Source of the DNA: a virus
IMG/VR virus record: IMGVR_UViG_3300020442_000015
Location: 35,496-99,495 of that record
DNA length: 64,000 bases
Direction: 5' to 3' (one strand)
Positions 30,322-42,900 of the stretch are shown one piece after another; within the stretch, counting starts at the first letter, position 1; each line of letters begins with the position of its first letter. The translations under genes were made by a program, and so were the position numbers. A model generated the notes under the pieces. It did not search any database. It was given only the letters and a program-made list of their open reading frames with translations, and was not told where the DNA came from.

Positions 30322-30854
30322 TGGCATTAGGAATTAACAAACCAGTAGCTTCAATCAATGGATTGCCTTGCTCTGGGCACGGCATTCCGATTCCTGCGAC
30401 TATTCATATGTGGCAGGCTTGTGGCACACCACCTATCCCTCTCAGTATTATTGTGAAGGATAAGACTTGTATGTGGCCACCAATGCCATTGATCCCATTG
30501 ACTGCAATCAACCCATTGAGAGCGACAGTTCTTGTGAACTTCCTCCCGATTATGATTTTCGGTGATATGTTTACACCACATACATCGTTTGGTACCAATA
30601 TTATTAACTTCTCTTGCCCTTGTGGTAAGGCAATGTGTATCATTCCCACTCCCACGACTTGTAGTATGCTCTCTGTGGAGGATATGGGAGGTGTTGGACA
30701 CGCTAGACTTGCGGAAGCAACAACACTGAGTGTATATGCATTCAAAGTTCCCGTCGCACGAATGCTTGATCCTCTTGGAATCGGAGCACCTGGCGCAAGT
30801 TACCCTTGCTCAAGTGTTATTGCGTATGGATCTCCTAATGTGCTTGCTTGCTAA
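30321..30854 (+). CDS. PAAR-like protein, candidate spike tip
   Basis: 177 residues, rich in Pro, Gly, Cys and hydrophobics. 'PCSGHGIPIPATIHMW' and 'VLVNFLPIMIFGDMFTPH' resemble the loops of PAAR proteins ('vngvpvavvGD...H'). PAAR proteins sharpen the central spike and bind one metal ion. Several cysteines and histidines could bind metal. TAATG overlap with the structural gene. Assignment rests on a partial motif and on position before gp25. Confidence 0.55.
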   Translation: MALGINKPVASINGLPCSGHGIPIPATIHMWQACGTPPIPLSIIVKDKTCMWPPMPLIPLTAINPLRATVLVNFLPIMIFGDMFTPHTSFGTNIINFSCPCGKAMCIIPTPTTCSMLSVEDMGGVGHARLAEATTLSVYAFKVPVARMLDPLGIGAPGASYPCSSVIAYGSPNVLAC

Positions 30855-30858
30855 TTTG

Positions 30859-30867
30859 TGATATAAT
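30859..30867 (+). promoter_or_regulatory. Extended -10 promoter, TGATATAAT
   Basis: TG-A-TATAAT (TATAAT at 30862-30867) lies 24 bases before the ATG at 30891. A TG one base before a perfect -10 is the extended -10 form, which does not need a -35. Confidence 0.55.
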
Positions 30868-30890
30868 TACTGAGTACCACACCAATCACT

Positions 30891-31037
30891 ATGGCACGAG
30901 CAAAAGTAGGTCTCTCTGGACAGAAACTCATTGAGACAAAGCCCAAGAAAACGCGGCAGGGATCAGGACAGCACACCAAGTACGCTGCATCTAGTGGCAA
31001 TAAGGCAAAGAAACGCTACAGGGGGCAAGGTAAATAG
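30891..31037 (+). CDS. 48-residue basic protein conserved in T4-like cyanophages
   Basis: Highly basic with Gly/Ser (ETKPKKTRQGSGQHTKYAAS, then KAKKRYRGQGK). I recall similar short proteins ending 'KKYRGQGR' upstream of the wedge genes of T4-like cyanophages. Probably nucleic-acid-binding or virion-associated; function unknown. The stop overlaps the GTG of the next gene. Confidence 0.65.
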   Translation: MARAKVGLSGQKLIETKPKKTRQGSGQHTKYAASSGNKAKKRYRGQGK

Positions 31038-31201
31038 TGCGTCCAGAGACACGTAAAGCAATGGAGATGCTGTGGTCTGCAAAGTGGAACCTTCCTAAAG
31101 CTGCAGACCATTGCGGTCTCACAAACAAAGAGATGAAAATCACCTTCAACGAGTATTGTGCTTTTCACCCACCCACATACGTTCTAAATAACAATGGCTA
31201 A
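31037..31201 (+). CDS. 54-residue protein, GTG start
   Basis: GTG 31037 shares a base with the previous TAG (TAGTG). 'KAMEMLWSAKWNLPKAADHC' then 'GLTNKEMKITFNEYCAFHPP' looks like a small helix-turn-helix ('lpkAAdhcGLTnkEmK'), so a DNA-binding regulator is possible. Ends seven bases into the next gene. Confidence 0.6.
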   Translation: MRPETRKAMEMLWSAKWNLPKAADHCGLTNKEMKITFNEYCAFHPPTYVLNNNG

Positions 31202-31388
31202 CTCACCAATTCCAGACCAGGGACAAGAGTTCATTAAGAGCGGGATGGTTTTAATAACCGACCCCCGCTCTGATAAATACCTAAACAGATCAAAAAAGAA
31301 ACCCAACGATCCCCCTGCGGATCGTTTATCTAAACAATGTGGCGGTGAAGGAGGTTTCGATGATTACGTCGAACAACTTGACACTTAA
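31194..31388 (+). CDS. 64-residue hypothetical protein
   Basis: Polar, Lys/Asp/Pro-rich, likely disordered (PRSDKYLNRSKKKPNDPPAD) with an acidic end. TAATG overlap with gp25. Not recognised. Confidence 0.5.
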   Translation: MANSPIPDQGQEFIKSGMVLITDPRSDKYLNRSKKKPNDPPADRLSKQCGGEGGFDDYVEQLDT

Positions 31389-31795
31389 TGGCATACCGTT
31401 TTAAGGCAGAACGAAATTTATCTCGCGAATTTAGAGACCTCGGTATTGGGATGTTGGCAAACCCTAATACCGAGGATTTTGCTGTGGTTAAAAATGAGAA
31501 CGCTATTAAGCAATCGATTAGGAATCTAATCTTAACTGGTTATGGTGAAAGACCCTTTCAACCAAATATTGGGTCAAGACTTCGTGAAATGCTTTTTGAG
31601 AACTTCGATGTCTTTATGATTGAAGAACTCAAAGAAGAAATCATCAATACTATTATCAGACTTGAACCTAGAGTGACAGTCAATGAAGTTCGTATGACCT
31701 ATGAAGGTGCAAACGAACTACAAGTTGAAATTGATTACACAATTATTGGTGAAACCCTTGTACAAACCGTAGACTTCCTGCTGGAGCCCACCTAA
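31388..31795 (+). CDS. 25: Baseplate wedge subunit gp25
   Basis: 135 residues (T4 gp25: 132). The signature 'NAIKQSIRNLILTGYGERPF' followed by 'QPNIGSRLREMLFENFD' is the GPW/gp25 family core, including the conserved 'ER.f.p..G' block. gp25 forms the sheath-like wedge core that joins gp6 and gp53 and starts sheath assembly. It is directly followed by gp6, a partner in the wedge. Confidence 0.95.
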   Translation: MAYRFKAERNLSREFRDLGIGMLANPNTEDFAVVKNENAIKQSIRNLILTGYGERPFQPNIGSRLREMLFENFDVFMIEELKEEIINTIIRLEPRVTVNEVRMTYEGANELQVEIDYTIIGETLVQTVDFLLEPT

Positions 31796-31797
31796 AA

Positions 31798-33879
31798 ATG
31801 GCAGCAATACCATCTAATCTTACATCTCTAGATTTTACAGAGATTCGTGAATCAATCAGATCCTATCTGAGAACTCGCACGGAGTTCACTGATTACGACT
31901 TTGAAGGTTCCGCTGCGTCTTATTTGCTGGACGTTTTATCATATAACACATACTACGCTGCGTTCAATGCCAATATGGCGATGAACGAGGCATTTTTGGA
32001 ATCGGCAACTATTAGAGACAATGTTGTCAAGATTGCAAAGCAACTGAATTATACACCAAAATCCATAAAAGCGCCAAAAGCGTGTGTCAGATTTGCTGTA
32101 CAGACACAAGTTATTGGTTCTAGCACCGCATATCCCCAGTCTGTGGAACTCCAGAAGGGCGATGTGTTCGTTTCTAGTACATCTGGTGCAAGTTTCACCT
32201 TTACGCTGCCACAGGCGCTCTCAGTGACCGTAAATCAAGCTGATGGTGTTGCTACCTTCGAGAAAGTGGTGATTTATCAGGGCAATAGTCTTGATTATGA
32301 GTACACAGTTACTGATGTTAAGCAGAGATCATATCCTATCCCCTCTGATCAGGTCGATACAGACCTTCTGCGTGTTTCTATCTCTCCTAATGCAACATCT
32401 GAAGAGATTGACACCTATAACCTTGTTCAAAACATCGTTGATGTGGATGGAACCACTCGTGGTTACTTCCTAGAAGAGGCAGATGACCAAAGATACAACG
32501 TTGTGTTTGGTGATGGTGTCATTTGTCGTGAACTGATTGCTGGTGAGGTGATCAGAATGTCCTATGTCCGTACGGAAGGACCTGCTGGTAATGGTTGTAA
32601 GAGATTTAACTTTGTTGGACGAGTCATTGACTCTGAAGGACGCCTGGTTCCTGCTGCCAACCTCTCTATGGCGACCGTAGACGGCGCACAAGATGGTGCT
32701 GACGTGGAATCTACCCTGAGCATCAAATTCAACGCTCCTAGAGCGTTTAACAGTCAAAACAGAGCGGTTACAGAGTCTGATTATGAGTTCATCACCAAAA
32801 AGGTGTATTCTCAAGCAAGATCTGTTACTGCATACGGTGGAGAACGTCTAAATCCTCCAGTTTACGGAAAAGTGTACGTTGCTATCCGTACTAAGTCAGG
32901 TGCATCTCTGAATAGTAGCACTAAGAAGAGAATTAAGACTGATTTGTTGAAATATTCGATTGCATCGATCGAACCAGTGATTATTGACCCAACTTCACTG
33001 TACATTCGTCCTAAAACTTGGGCATTCTTCGATGGCAACAAGACAAATCTGTCAAACAACGAAATTGCTACCAAGATTCTTGCTGCAATCGATCAATACA
33101 ATAGTCAATCGGAAGCAACACGTTTTAATGGACGTGTGGACATCTCCGCTTATCAATCAATGATTGATGATTCCGATCCTTCTATTAGCGGCAACGTTAC
33201 TCATATGACTTTGGGTATGAACGTGGAAGGATTTGATTTTGGACAAACTTTCACACAATGTCTCGATTTTGGTAATGAAATTGCAAATCCAAACGATCTC
33301 TCTGGTGGAGACAAGGGTGATGGATCTGGAGATGGAAGTTGTATCCCCAAATACTCGACTGTCAAGAGTGGAACGTTCTATTCCACGGGATATACGGAAA
33401 ATCTCCTGAATCTTCAGACAACTCTCACTGCTGGTCAAATTTCTTCCGCAGTTCTGCTTGAAAATGATACATCTGCTCTGCTTCCTGTGAATCTTCGTGA
33501 TGATGGGTACGGAAATCTGATTATGGTGACAAAACTCGATGAAAAAGAAGTCATCTTGAAGCGCAACGTTGGCACAGTCGATTACAAGAACGGTATCGTC
33601 TGCGTTGGTCCTATTAACGTTGCAAATACACCTGACGGTACAAATCGCATCCCAGTGACGGTTCTTCCCGCTTCTTCCAACATCAATGTTGGCACAGGTG
33701 TTGATCCTGCGATCTTCAACCCGACCGTTCAAACTATTGACTATACCATTGACGGAACTAACGTTCCTACCTTCGATCCGTTCGACTTCACTCCAATTAA
33801 CTTCGACGGAACCCCACTAAATATCATTGATTATCCGACAGTAGTGTTTGAACTCCCCGAGTTCGAGTCCTGCTTCTAA
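31798..33879 (+). CDS. 6: Baseplate wedge subunit gp6
   Basis: 693 residues (T4 gp6: 660). The N-terminus 'YLRTRTEFTDYDFEGSAASY' and 'LDVLSYNTYYAAFNANMAMN' is the diagnostic gp6/J-like start, with 'RAVTESDYEFITKKVYSQAR' in the middle. gp6 dimers form the inner ring of the baseplate. Starts two bases after gp25. Confidence 0.95.
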   Translation: MAAIPSNLTSLDFTEIRESIRSYLRTRTEFTDYDFEGSAASYLLDVLSYNTYYAAFNANMAMNEAFLESATIRDNVVKIAKQLNYTPKSIKAPKACVRFAVQTQVIGSSTAYPQSVELQKGDVFVSSTSGASFTFTLPQALSVTVNQADGVATFEKVVIYQGNSLDYEYTVTDVKQRSYPIPSDQVDTDLLRVSISPNATSEEIDTYNLVQNIVDVDGTTRGYFLEEADDQRYNVVFGDGVICRELIAGEVIRMSYVRTEGPAGNGCKRFNFVGRVIDSEGRLVPAANLSMATVDGAQDGADVESTLSIKFNAPRAFNSQNRAVTESDYEFITKKVYSQARSVTAYGGERLNPPVYGKVYVAIRTKSGASLNSSTKKRIKTDLLKYSIASIEPVIIDPTSLYIRPKTWAFFDGNKTNLSNNEIATKILAAIDQYNSQSEATRFNGRVDISAYQSMIDDSDPSISGNVTHMTLGMNVEGFDFGQTFTQCLDFGNEIANPNDLSGGDKGDGSGDGSCIPKYSTVKSGTFYSTGYTENLLNLQTTLTAGQISSAVLLENDTSALLPVNLRDDGYGNLIMVTKLDEKEVILKRNVGTVDYKNGIVCVGPINVANTPDGTNRIPVTVLPASSNINVGTGVDPAIFNPTVQTIDYTIDGTNVPTFDPFDFTPINFDGTPLNIIDYPTVVFELPEFESCF

Positions 33880-33908
33880 TAAACCCATAAGATAGCCTAT
33901 ACCAGCAG

Positions 33909-36900
33909 ATGAAGGCAGTAACCGTATCTCAGAGAGTACAGGATCAAATTCCTGCATTCATTAAGGAAGACAACGAACAGTTTGTCAATCTTCTTGCCGA
34001 ATATTACCGTTCGCAAGAGAAACCTGGTCGTCCGTACGATATTCTCAACAATATCTTGAGATATACGGACATCGGTTCTGGTGAGTTTGATCCTAACTTC
34101 CTGTCTTCGGAATCTGCTGTTCTGAGCGCGGTTGACCCATATCAAAATACTATTGTTGCCGAAAACGTAAACTACTTCCTTGAGAAGGACGGCACACTCA
34201 AGATCGACGATGAGATCATTTATTACGAGTCGATCACACATTCGCCAGACGTTGTTTTCACTCCTGGTGTTAATAAAGAAGAATTTGATCGTAAGATCCA
34301 AGAATTTGAACCGATTGCATCTCAGTTCAACGGTTCTACCACAGAATTTAATCTGAAACTGTTGGGTGACCCAGTTTCGCCACAATCTGCTGATCACCTG
34401 CTGGTTATCGTCAATAATGAATTTCAGTTCCCAAATAGGGACTATTTTGTTGATGGTGATCGTATTCGCTTTGTAAACCCTCCTGTAGCGCCTACAGGTG
34501 CTCTTACAGGTGCTCTTAATACTATCAGGTACCTGATTGGTTATACAAGCGTTCCTGTCCGTTCTCTGGACCCTATTTCTGTTGGTGCTGATTCTAAGCA
34601 GTTCCATCTTACAAGAAATACTCAACCTTATCAACCACTATCAACGATTTCTTCGATTGTTGTCGTTGATAGAGTTGAGAAGAGACCCTTTGAAGAATTC
34701 ACGATCTTTGAAGACAAGATCATTTTCAAAGACACTCTTGGTGCAGGATCGACAGTTGATGTTAGATCTATTGAACTGATTGCTCCCGAATTCGGTGCTA
34801 ATGCTGAAGCAGTCGTCAAAGTTCAAAATGGTGAAGTAGAAGACATCATCGTTAAGGATGGTGGTTCTGGATACAGAATGAGTTTCTCTCCCAAGGTGAC
34901 TATTGCGTCAAACCTTGGTACTGGTAGCGATGCTACTGCAGAGGCACTTGTCAATGGTATCAAGAATGTTAGTCTTCTGTTTTCTGGTCAAGGTTATAGC
35001 GCAAACAACCCACCATTGGTTGAAGTCGATGCTCCTGCAGATCCCGAAGGTAAAACTGCTAAAATCACTGCAACTGTTAGTGATGAGATTGAAGGTGTCG
35101 TTCAGCTGAATGTTCTGTCTTCTGGTTCTGGATATGACAGAATTCCTTCTATCAAGTTCACGAATCCTGGTGGTGCAATCATCAGTGGTCCTACTTTGAC
35201 GGATGGAAGAATCGATGCAGATTCTTTCACTGTTGTTGATCGTGGTAGCGGATACACCACTGCTCCTCTTGTATACATCGATCCCCCAACGGGTTCAAAT
35301 GCAATCGTTGCATCCGTTATGGCACACCTCGATGCTGACGGTAGACTTGACAGAATTGAAGTTCTCAGTGGTGGTCAAGGATATGAAACTGTTCCTAGAG
35401 CAAAAATCATTGATCCTGTTGGCGCACAGATTCTCGATGTGAATGTTACTGGTGGCAGAGTCACCAACATCGAACTGTTGACTGGTGGTAAAGGTTATAC
35501 CGATGCACCTTCTGTGTATATCGTCGATAACCGCAAAGACGTTGCTAATAATCCTATTGGTGGTACTGGTGCAACAGCAGTTGCTACCATCTTTAACGGT
35601 GAAATCACCGACATCAACATTACCAGTTTCGGTGAGGGTTACTCTGATACTGAACCTCCAAAGGTTTTCATCGCTGCACCTCCTGCACCTGAGGCATCTT
35701 GTGATGTTGGTTTTGGTGAAATTACTGGTTTCACTATTCATAATCCTGGATCTGATTATCAACCCTCTGCTTTTGTAAATTGTAAGCGTGGTGTTTCCGC
35801 TGTTTCAGCGTATTCTCAGAAAGGAAACCAAATTTACAGCAAAGAGTCCGACACAATTCAGTCTTCTCACGCTGTTGGTTCGACTATTCACAACCTTGAC
35901 AACCTGTTTGCTAAGGAACTTTATCGTAGATATATCAATCAGTATCTGCCAAATGCAGAAATTGACTATAACAAAGTAAATGCTCCGCAGATCATTAAGA
36001 CGATCAGCGACTTCTACTCTTCAAAAGGTACGAAAATCTCCACACAGTATCTGTTCAAGATGCTGTTCTCGGAGAATGTTGATGTTTCATACCCGAAAGA
36101 TGAGGTTATCAAGCCATCTGCCGCAACTTGGAACGTCGATACCGTTCTTCGTGCGGAACTTTTAAGTGGTGATCCGCGTGATTTGCTGGATTCACAGTTG
36201 TTCCAATACCGAGATGCGGTTGATACGACTGTTGGCGCGGCATCTGCACTGATTGAAAACGTGATTGCGATCAATACTGGTGTGGGCACCGTGTATGAAC
36301 TCGCAATTTCTGAAGAAACTCTGCAAGGTCAGTTCTCTATTCCGTATAGGACGACTCTGGTTGAGGCACTTGACACTACAGAAAGTATTATTACGGTTGA
36401 CTCTACGATTGGTTGGCCAGAGAGAAACGGAACAATCCGTATCAATGATCAAGAAATTGTTCAGTATAAGGAAAAAACACTCAACCAGTTCATTGAATGT
36501 ACTCGTTCTAAGAACGGTGTTGTAGAAGATTGGGATGCTGGCACGCAAATTTACTCCGATGTCTTTGTTTATGTTAATCAGGGTCAGTCAAATGAACTGA
36601 AACTGCGCGTTCTGGGTATTGCAGACGCTAAGTCTACGGTTCTTTCTGACACAGGTTCTTACTATCTGCCTGGTGACAAACTGAATGTTGCGTCTCTTGG
36701 TTCTACAAGTGACGATCAAAGAATCACATCTTGGTTGTACAACGTTAAGAAACTGATTCAGGTTACTGGTATTGTCCCTGGTGGTCTCAATAACCAAACT
36801 GCAACTGTTACTTGCTCCAATAACCACGGTTTGTTGGTTGGTGACTCTGTTACCATCTATGGTGCAAACCCAACAGTGTTCAACGGCACATTCCTGGTGA

Positions 36901-39900
36901 CATCCCGTTTGAGCAATACGGTATTTGAATATAATATTCCACAACCAGCACCTAATGCTCCCCAAGGTAATATCCTTCTTTCAGTTGACCTGAACAAAGG
37001 TAAGTCCTCAGAAAGCGGTATCAACATTGCTATTAAGGACTTTACCACTAACGTCCAGAACACTTTCTTCAATGAGCAGTATTCATATATTGCTTCATCT
37101 GGTATTCCCAACTATGAGGTTGGTCCTTTCCTTGGATCTGCACTGCTTCCTGGTAACCAGCGCAAACTGATTCGTATTCCTCGCGTTATTAACACAGTTT
37201 CTAAGCGTGAAGATGTCAAGTTTGGTCCTGTTGGTGCTTGGGTTAACGGCGTTTCCGCTTGGTCCTATAAATCCAATAGCAAGATTAAGTTCGGTGGTGT
37301 GACGAGTATCACCATCGATAATCCTGGTAAGGGTTATGACGCAGCATCTCCACCAGTCATTGAAGTCAATGGTGGCGGTGGATCTGGTGGTGCGGCAACT
37401 GTTGTCGTCAATGGATCTCTTTATGAAATCGAAGTTACTTCTGGCGGTACTGGTTACACTAGCAGCCCTCTTGTTTCTATCGTGGGTGGTGGTGGATTCG
37501 GCGCTACTGCTACCGCTGTTATTACCAATGGTGTAGTTAGTAGAATTCTGGTCGAATCGCCAGGTCAAGGATATACATCACAACCCACCGTTTCTGTTTC
37601 TGGTGGGGGTGGAACAGGTTGTACTGCAACGGCATCAGTTCGTGGTCCGATTCAATCCGTATCTGTTACCAACTCTGGTAGCTCGTACACACTATCTCCT
37701 GAAATTAAACTGAATTCGGGTGAAGGTGCTGTTGCACAACCAATTATTATCAATGGTCGTATCGTTTCTATCGCTATCATTGCTGCTGGTAGAGGATACA
37801 CCACTGCACCTGAAGTTGTTATCAATGGTGATGGTTATGGTGCTGTTGCTAGAGCAACTATTGGTACTATTGGTGAGGATAGAGGAAAGGTCATTGGCGT
37901 TACTGTTGTAAACAGAGGTATTGGTTATTCCACTGGAATGACTACCATTCGCCTTGAAGCTATTGGTGAGCAAGCACAATTCTCTGCAAATGTCTTTGAG
38001 TGGACTCGTAACCTTCAAGATGAACTCTCTCTGAACTTTGATGCAGCGCGTGGTTACGTGTTTGCTGGATACAACACCCAATATGGTGGCGAATATGCAC
38101 ACGTCTCCGATCCTAAGCAACTAAGATACGTTCTTGGAGACAACGTGTTCAGAAACCAGTCAACTGGTCAACTCCAAGAACTGTCTACTGGTTATGTTCA
38201 CTCTCCGATTCTGGGATGGGCATTTGATGGTAACCCGATCTACGGTCCCTACGGTTATATCGATGCTACCGACCAGTCTTCTGGTATTAGAAGAATCCGT
38301 TCTTCTTACAAGGTTAAGGATGCATTGATATATGATGCTGCAACAAATCCGAACCCTGTGCGTGCGGATGGTCCACTTCTCACTGATTATCCTGCGGGTT
38401 CATTCATTGATGACTTTGAATATGTCTTCCAAGAAGGCGATCTAGATCAATATAACGGTCGTTTCTGTAAAACACCACAGTTCCCCGAAGGTGTGTATGC
38501 ATACTTTGTTTCTATTGATGCATCTGACTTCGGTAATCCAGTTTTCCCGTATGTTTGCGGTCCTCAACTGTATTCTTCTCCCGATCAGTGGAACTACTCT
38601 CAGAATGCTGTTCAGACTAATATCCCAGCAGATGTGGTTCGCTTCCGTGATCCATATGAGGATGTTGATATTGATATTGACCGTCAACCCAACCAAGACA
38701 CCGATACTCTTGTTACGGAAGAAGGTCTTGCTCTAATCTTTGAAATCGAAGATATTAACAGAAACGGTATCATTGATGGTGATGAATCTACCGCAACAAT
38801 CAATATTGCTGAAGAACCTGTCCTGCAACTCTTCGATTACTATCCTAGAGTTTCGGTTAGATCTGAAGTTGACATCGATATTGAGACAACTACTAAATTT
38901 GAGGATGCTCAAGTTGACGGATTCGTCATTGAGAACCCTGGTATCTCCTATAAAGTCAGTGACAAACTGTACTTTGATAATGAAGGCACTGAAGGTTTCG
39001 GTGCATCTGCAAAAGTTGACGCTGTTAAGGGTCTGACAATTTCTGGTTACTCCAGTTATATGGCAAATGATACTCCTTATGGACGTATCACCACTCCTGA
39101 TGAGCACGAATTGCGTGTTGGCGACGAAGTTATCGTCCAAAGTACACCTATTATTGATGACACCAACAAAACCTTTAAGGTTAAGGTCATCTCTGGTGTT
39201 GAAACTGTTACTGTTACTCAAGCTGGTTCTGGTTACTCTGAGGAACTGCCTCCCACATACGAGGTTATCTCTTCCACTGGTCAAGACTTTAGAATTGACA
39301 TCCCAAGAACAGAAGCAGGTGCTGTTAACACTGTTAATATTATTAACTCTGGTTCTGGATACGATAAGGATGAACCCCCTCAAATTCGTGTCTCTCACCC
39401 ACAGAGATTTAAGAAAGCGACTTACTTCCTGTCCTTCTTGAAGGAAAATGCATCTACAACTACTATCACTGACATTAAAGTTGCAGATGACAGAACAATC
39501 TATGTTTGCGGTAAAACTGTAAAGTCTGACGGTGACACAGCTGGTCTCCTCGCTAAGTTCAATAGTGATGGTCGTCTTCTCTGGCAGCGTACATTGTTCC
39601 CAACTGTTCCTGCATCAGGAACCAAGAGTTTGGAATGGAAAGCACTGTATGTTGAAAACAGCAATCCCCACAACATCTATGTTGTTGGTGAGACTGTTCC
39701 TAACAGTGTTAACCTCACACACAATCCTGACGTTGTTGTTGCTAAGTATAGATCTGGTTTCGATAACGCTAACAACCCTGATGGTATTATCCAGTGGCAG
39801 CGTGATATTGCTGGTATCTCTGGTGCTACCAGACGTGACTATGCAGCATCTATCGCTCTAGATCAAGACGGCAGAGTGATGATTGGTGGTTACACCGATG

Positions 39901-42900
39901 CAAACTCCCTTGCTCCCGACGATATGTGGGTAGCACTGCTGGATATTGACGGCACCATTATGGAGAAGCGTAAGATCGCTTCTGAAAGTGGTAGTGAGCA
40001 TCTGGTTGATCTCCAATGGAAATCCACCGATACCTTTATGTTCATCGGTATTTCTGATCCTGCTGGTGCAAGTGATATTATTCTTGGTGAAACTTACTAC
40101 GATACTGCAACTGTTGAACTGCAGTGGGCAAAGAAAATTGAGAGTGGCGCATATAAGTTTATGCACCCCACCTTCACCATTGATGAATATGGTGCTGTAT
40201 ATGTCGCAGCAACTGCTGTGAATGCTCAGGACAAGAATTATGGTGTGTTGTACGTCAAGTTTGATAATAATGACTACACTACACCTGTTGAGCATAAGAT
40301 TTATGTTCCTACTGGAACCTATGATGGATGCCACAATGCTGGTATTAAGTTCGACGTGTTTGGTAACATTGACCTTGGAGTCTCTGTCACTAAGGCATTT
40401 AATGATGTTCAGTCCACAACTCTGAAGATTTCTTGGAATAGTGGCAACATTATCAGTGCTTCCTCTGCAAGTGAGAGTAGTGGTATTGGTTATCACGCTG
40501 TTGACTTGTCAAGTGATAACTCTGGCGACACAGTTGTTATTGGTAATAAGGTTGAAGCAGATCAACTTGCAATCTTCAACTGGAACACTGCCGATAATCT
40601 GCTTGATGAAACTTACAATGACACTCTGAAAACTGGTACGAACAAGGCTTGGTATGATACGAACTATGCAACTATCGATACTGCTAAAAAGCAAGATGGT
40701 GCATCTTCTGTTCAGATCATAGACCCCAACTCACTTGTTCTCCAATATGGTTCTGATGTAGCAACTGAGTGGGCAACTGAAGCGTATTTCGCAATGCCTG
40801 CAGCTAGCTACACTGCAAATAACACTGACCCCGAGTTCTTCTCTGTTTCTGATGCTCTGAACAACACTGTTAGGTGTGGTCTTATTGCTGATCAATCCGA
40901 TGCCAACAATGGTAAGGTGTTTATTGCTATTGGAGGATCTTCATCATATTCTGCTGCAGCAACTTATCGTGCAGCGTTCAATGCCGAAAGTTTCGTTCAC
41001 GTTGCATTCACTAAGGAGCGTCCTGGTGTTGGTAACTATCGTTATCGTGTTTTCATTAACGGTGTACTTGCTCTCGAAACTCTGAGCACAACTGTTGATG
41101 TCAATCTTAAGGATGTAACCCTCGGACCTGTATCCACACCGAGTACCAATAATAGCTGGATAGGATGGGTTGATAACTTTGTTGTCTCTCCAGTATTCAA
41201 ATACAACGATGCATTCACTCCTGCAGTTGTTGCTGGTACAAGCAGCCCGACTCAAGCATTCCTCTACAAGATTGATAAGGACAAGACGAAACTTGGCACC
41301 TTCAACCTTGACGATGTTGAGACAGGTCACACTCTTGTAACCGCCGCTGAGAGTGGTTATACGTTTAATACCCAACCTGTCACTGTTAATCCCTGGATTA
41401 TTGGTCCTGCAGGTATTCAGATTCTTGATTATTCTGACGTAACCTCTACTCACGTTCCTGGTATCTACACATTTACAGATTCCTCAGAGAAGTTTAGTGA
41501 GAGAACTGCAACCATTCCTACACAAGGTGGTACGAAGCTTCTGCTTTCTGCAACTGTTATTCCCAAGTTCTACTTGCGTGATGCAACATATAACAGTATT
41601 GACCTTGTTAAGACCCTTACATTCAATCAACCCGCAACTTTCACTAAAGGTTCCATCCTCCAACAGTATTCTGTAATTGGTGGAAGCGATGTTGTTTCTG
41701 CATATGGAACAATCGTTGAAGCTGGAACAAACTATGCAAAGATCGGTAAGATTATTGGTAACTTTGACACCACAAAACTCCTGAAGTCAACGGCAGGTGA
41801 CATCAATACTCTTGATCGTAACTTCACTGTTGAAACTACAACACCTCAATGGGTTGAGAACTTCTCATATACTGTTGGTGATGTTGTTTACAATGCTGGT
41901 AAGATTTACACTGCAACTTCTACAGGCGTTTCTGGTCCTTTGGCACCAGAGCACACCACTGGTATTGTGACCGATGGTGCTGTCAACTGGTCTTTCACCA
42001 GTGTTTCTGGCAGTTTCGACGTTGATCTGGCAAATACTGTTTACAATGGCAGCACTCTGGGAGCGTTTACTTCGTGGAGAGCATTTGCTGCAGAAGATTA
42101 TACTATTAAGATTGAAGAAATCTATGGCGATTCCTCCTTTATTAAGGGTGATACCATTGATGCGGATGCAGTCAACCTACAATTTACCGTTGATGCAACT
42201 GGTAAGATTGCTACATTTGCTGGATTGATTGGTGTTAAGAAGTTCTCTTTGATTGCTACACTTGACAAAGACGTTATTCCTGCTTCTGGTCTTGCAAATA
42301 CCGATCTGGTGTACTGCTCCGCCAACAGTAGACATAACTTTGAGGCAAATGAAATCATCTTTACAGAGAGATTTGCCACTAATGACTACAACGGATCCTT
42401 CTTTGTTGAAGAAGTCTTTAGTTCTAGAGAGTTTACATTCCGTTTGAGAGGAACTGCTGTTCAGGATCCCACATTCTCAGGCACAGGTTCTTCTGTTTCC
42501 AACGTTAATATCTACGCTAAGCACCCCAAACTGCTGTTTGTTCGCTATCACCAGTACATTTTTGACCTGGATGATCCATCAAACCTCGGTTATTACCTGT
42601 CTTTCTCTAAGGATAACCAGTACAAACTGGAATATCCGTTCATTAACATCATTAGAGAGGGTACACCTGGTCTGACTGACGACGATTCACCCACTCCGTT
42701 GGTTAAATTCATCGTTACAGACTCCGTTACCAATATTTCATACTATTTTGATCCATCTAGAACTGGAGCAGACTCTCCTGTTGGTGAAGGATCCTTTATT
42801 GACGTTATTCAGAGTCCTTATTCTGGTAGATTTAGAGTTTCTGCAACTGGAACTCAAGGAACTACCTTCGATTTCCCACTTCTCGTTGAACCTGAGAAGA

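Noticed and set aside
31183-31190. TCTAAATA before the 31194 gene as a late promoter
   Set aside because: Only three bases separate it from the ATG, leaving no room for a leader; it also lies in the coding end of the preceding gene.
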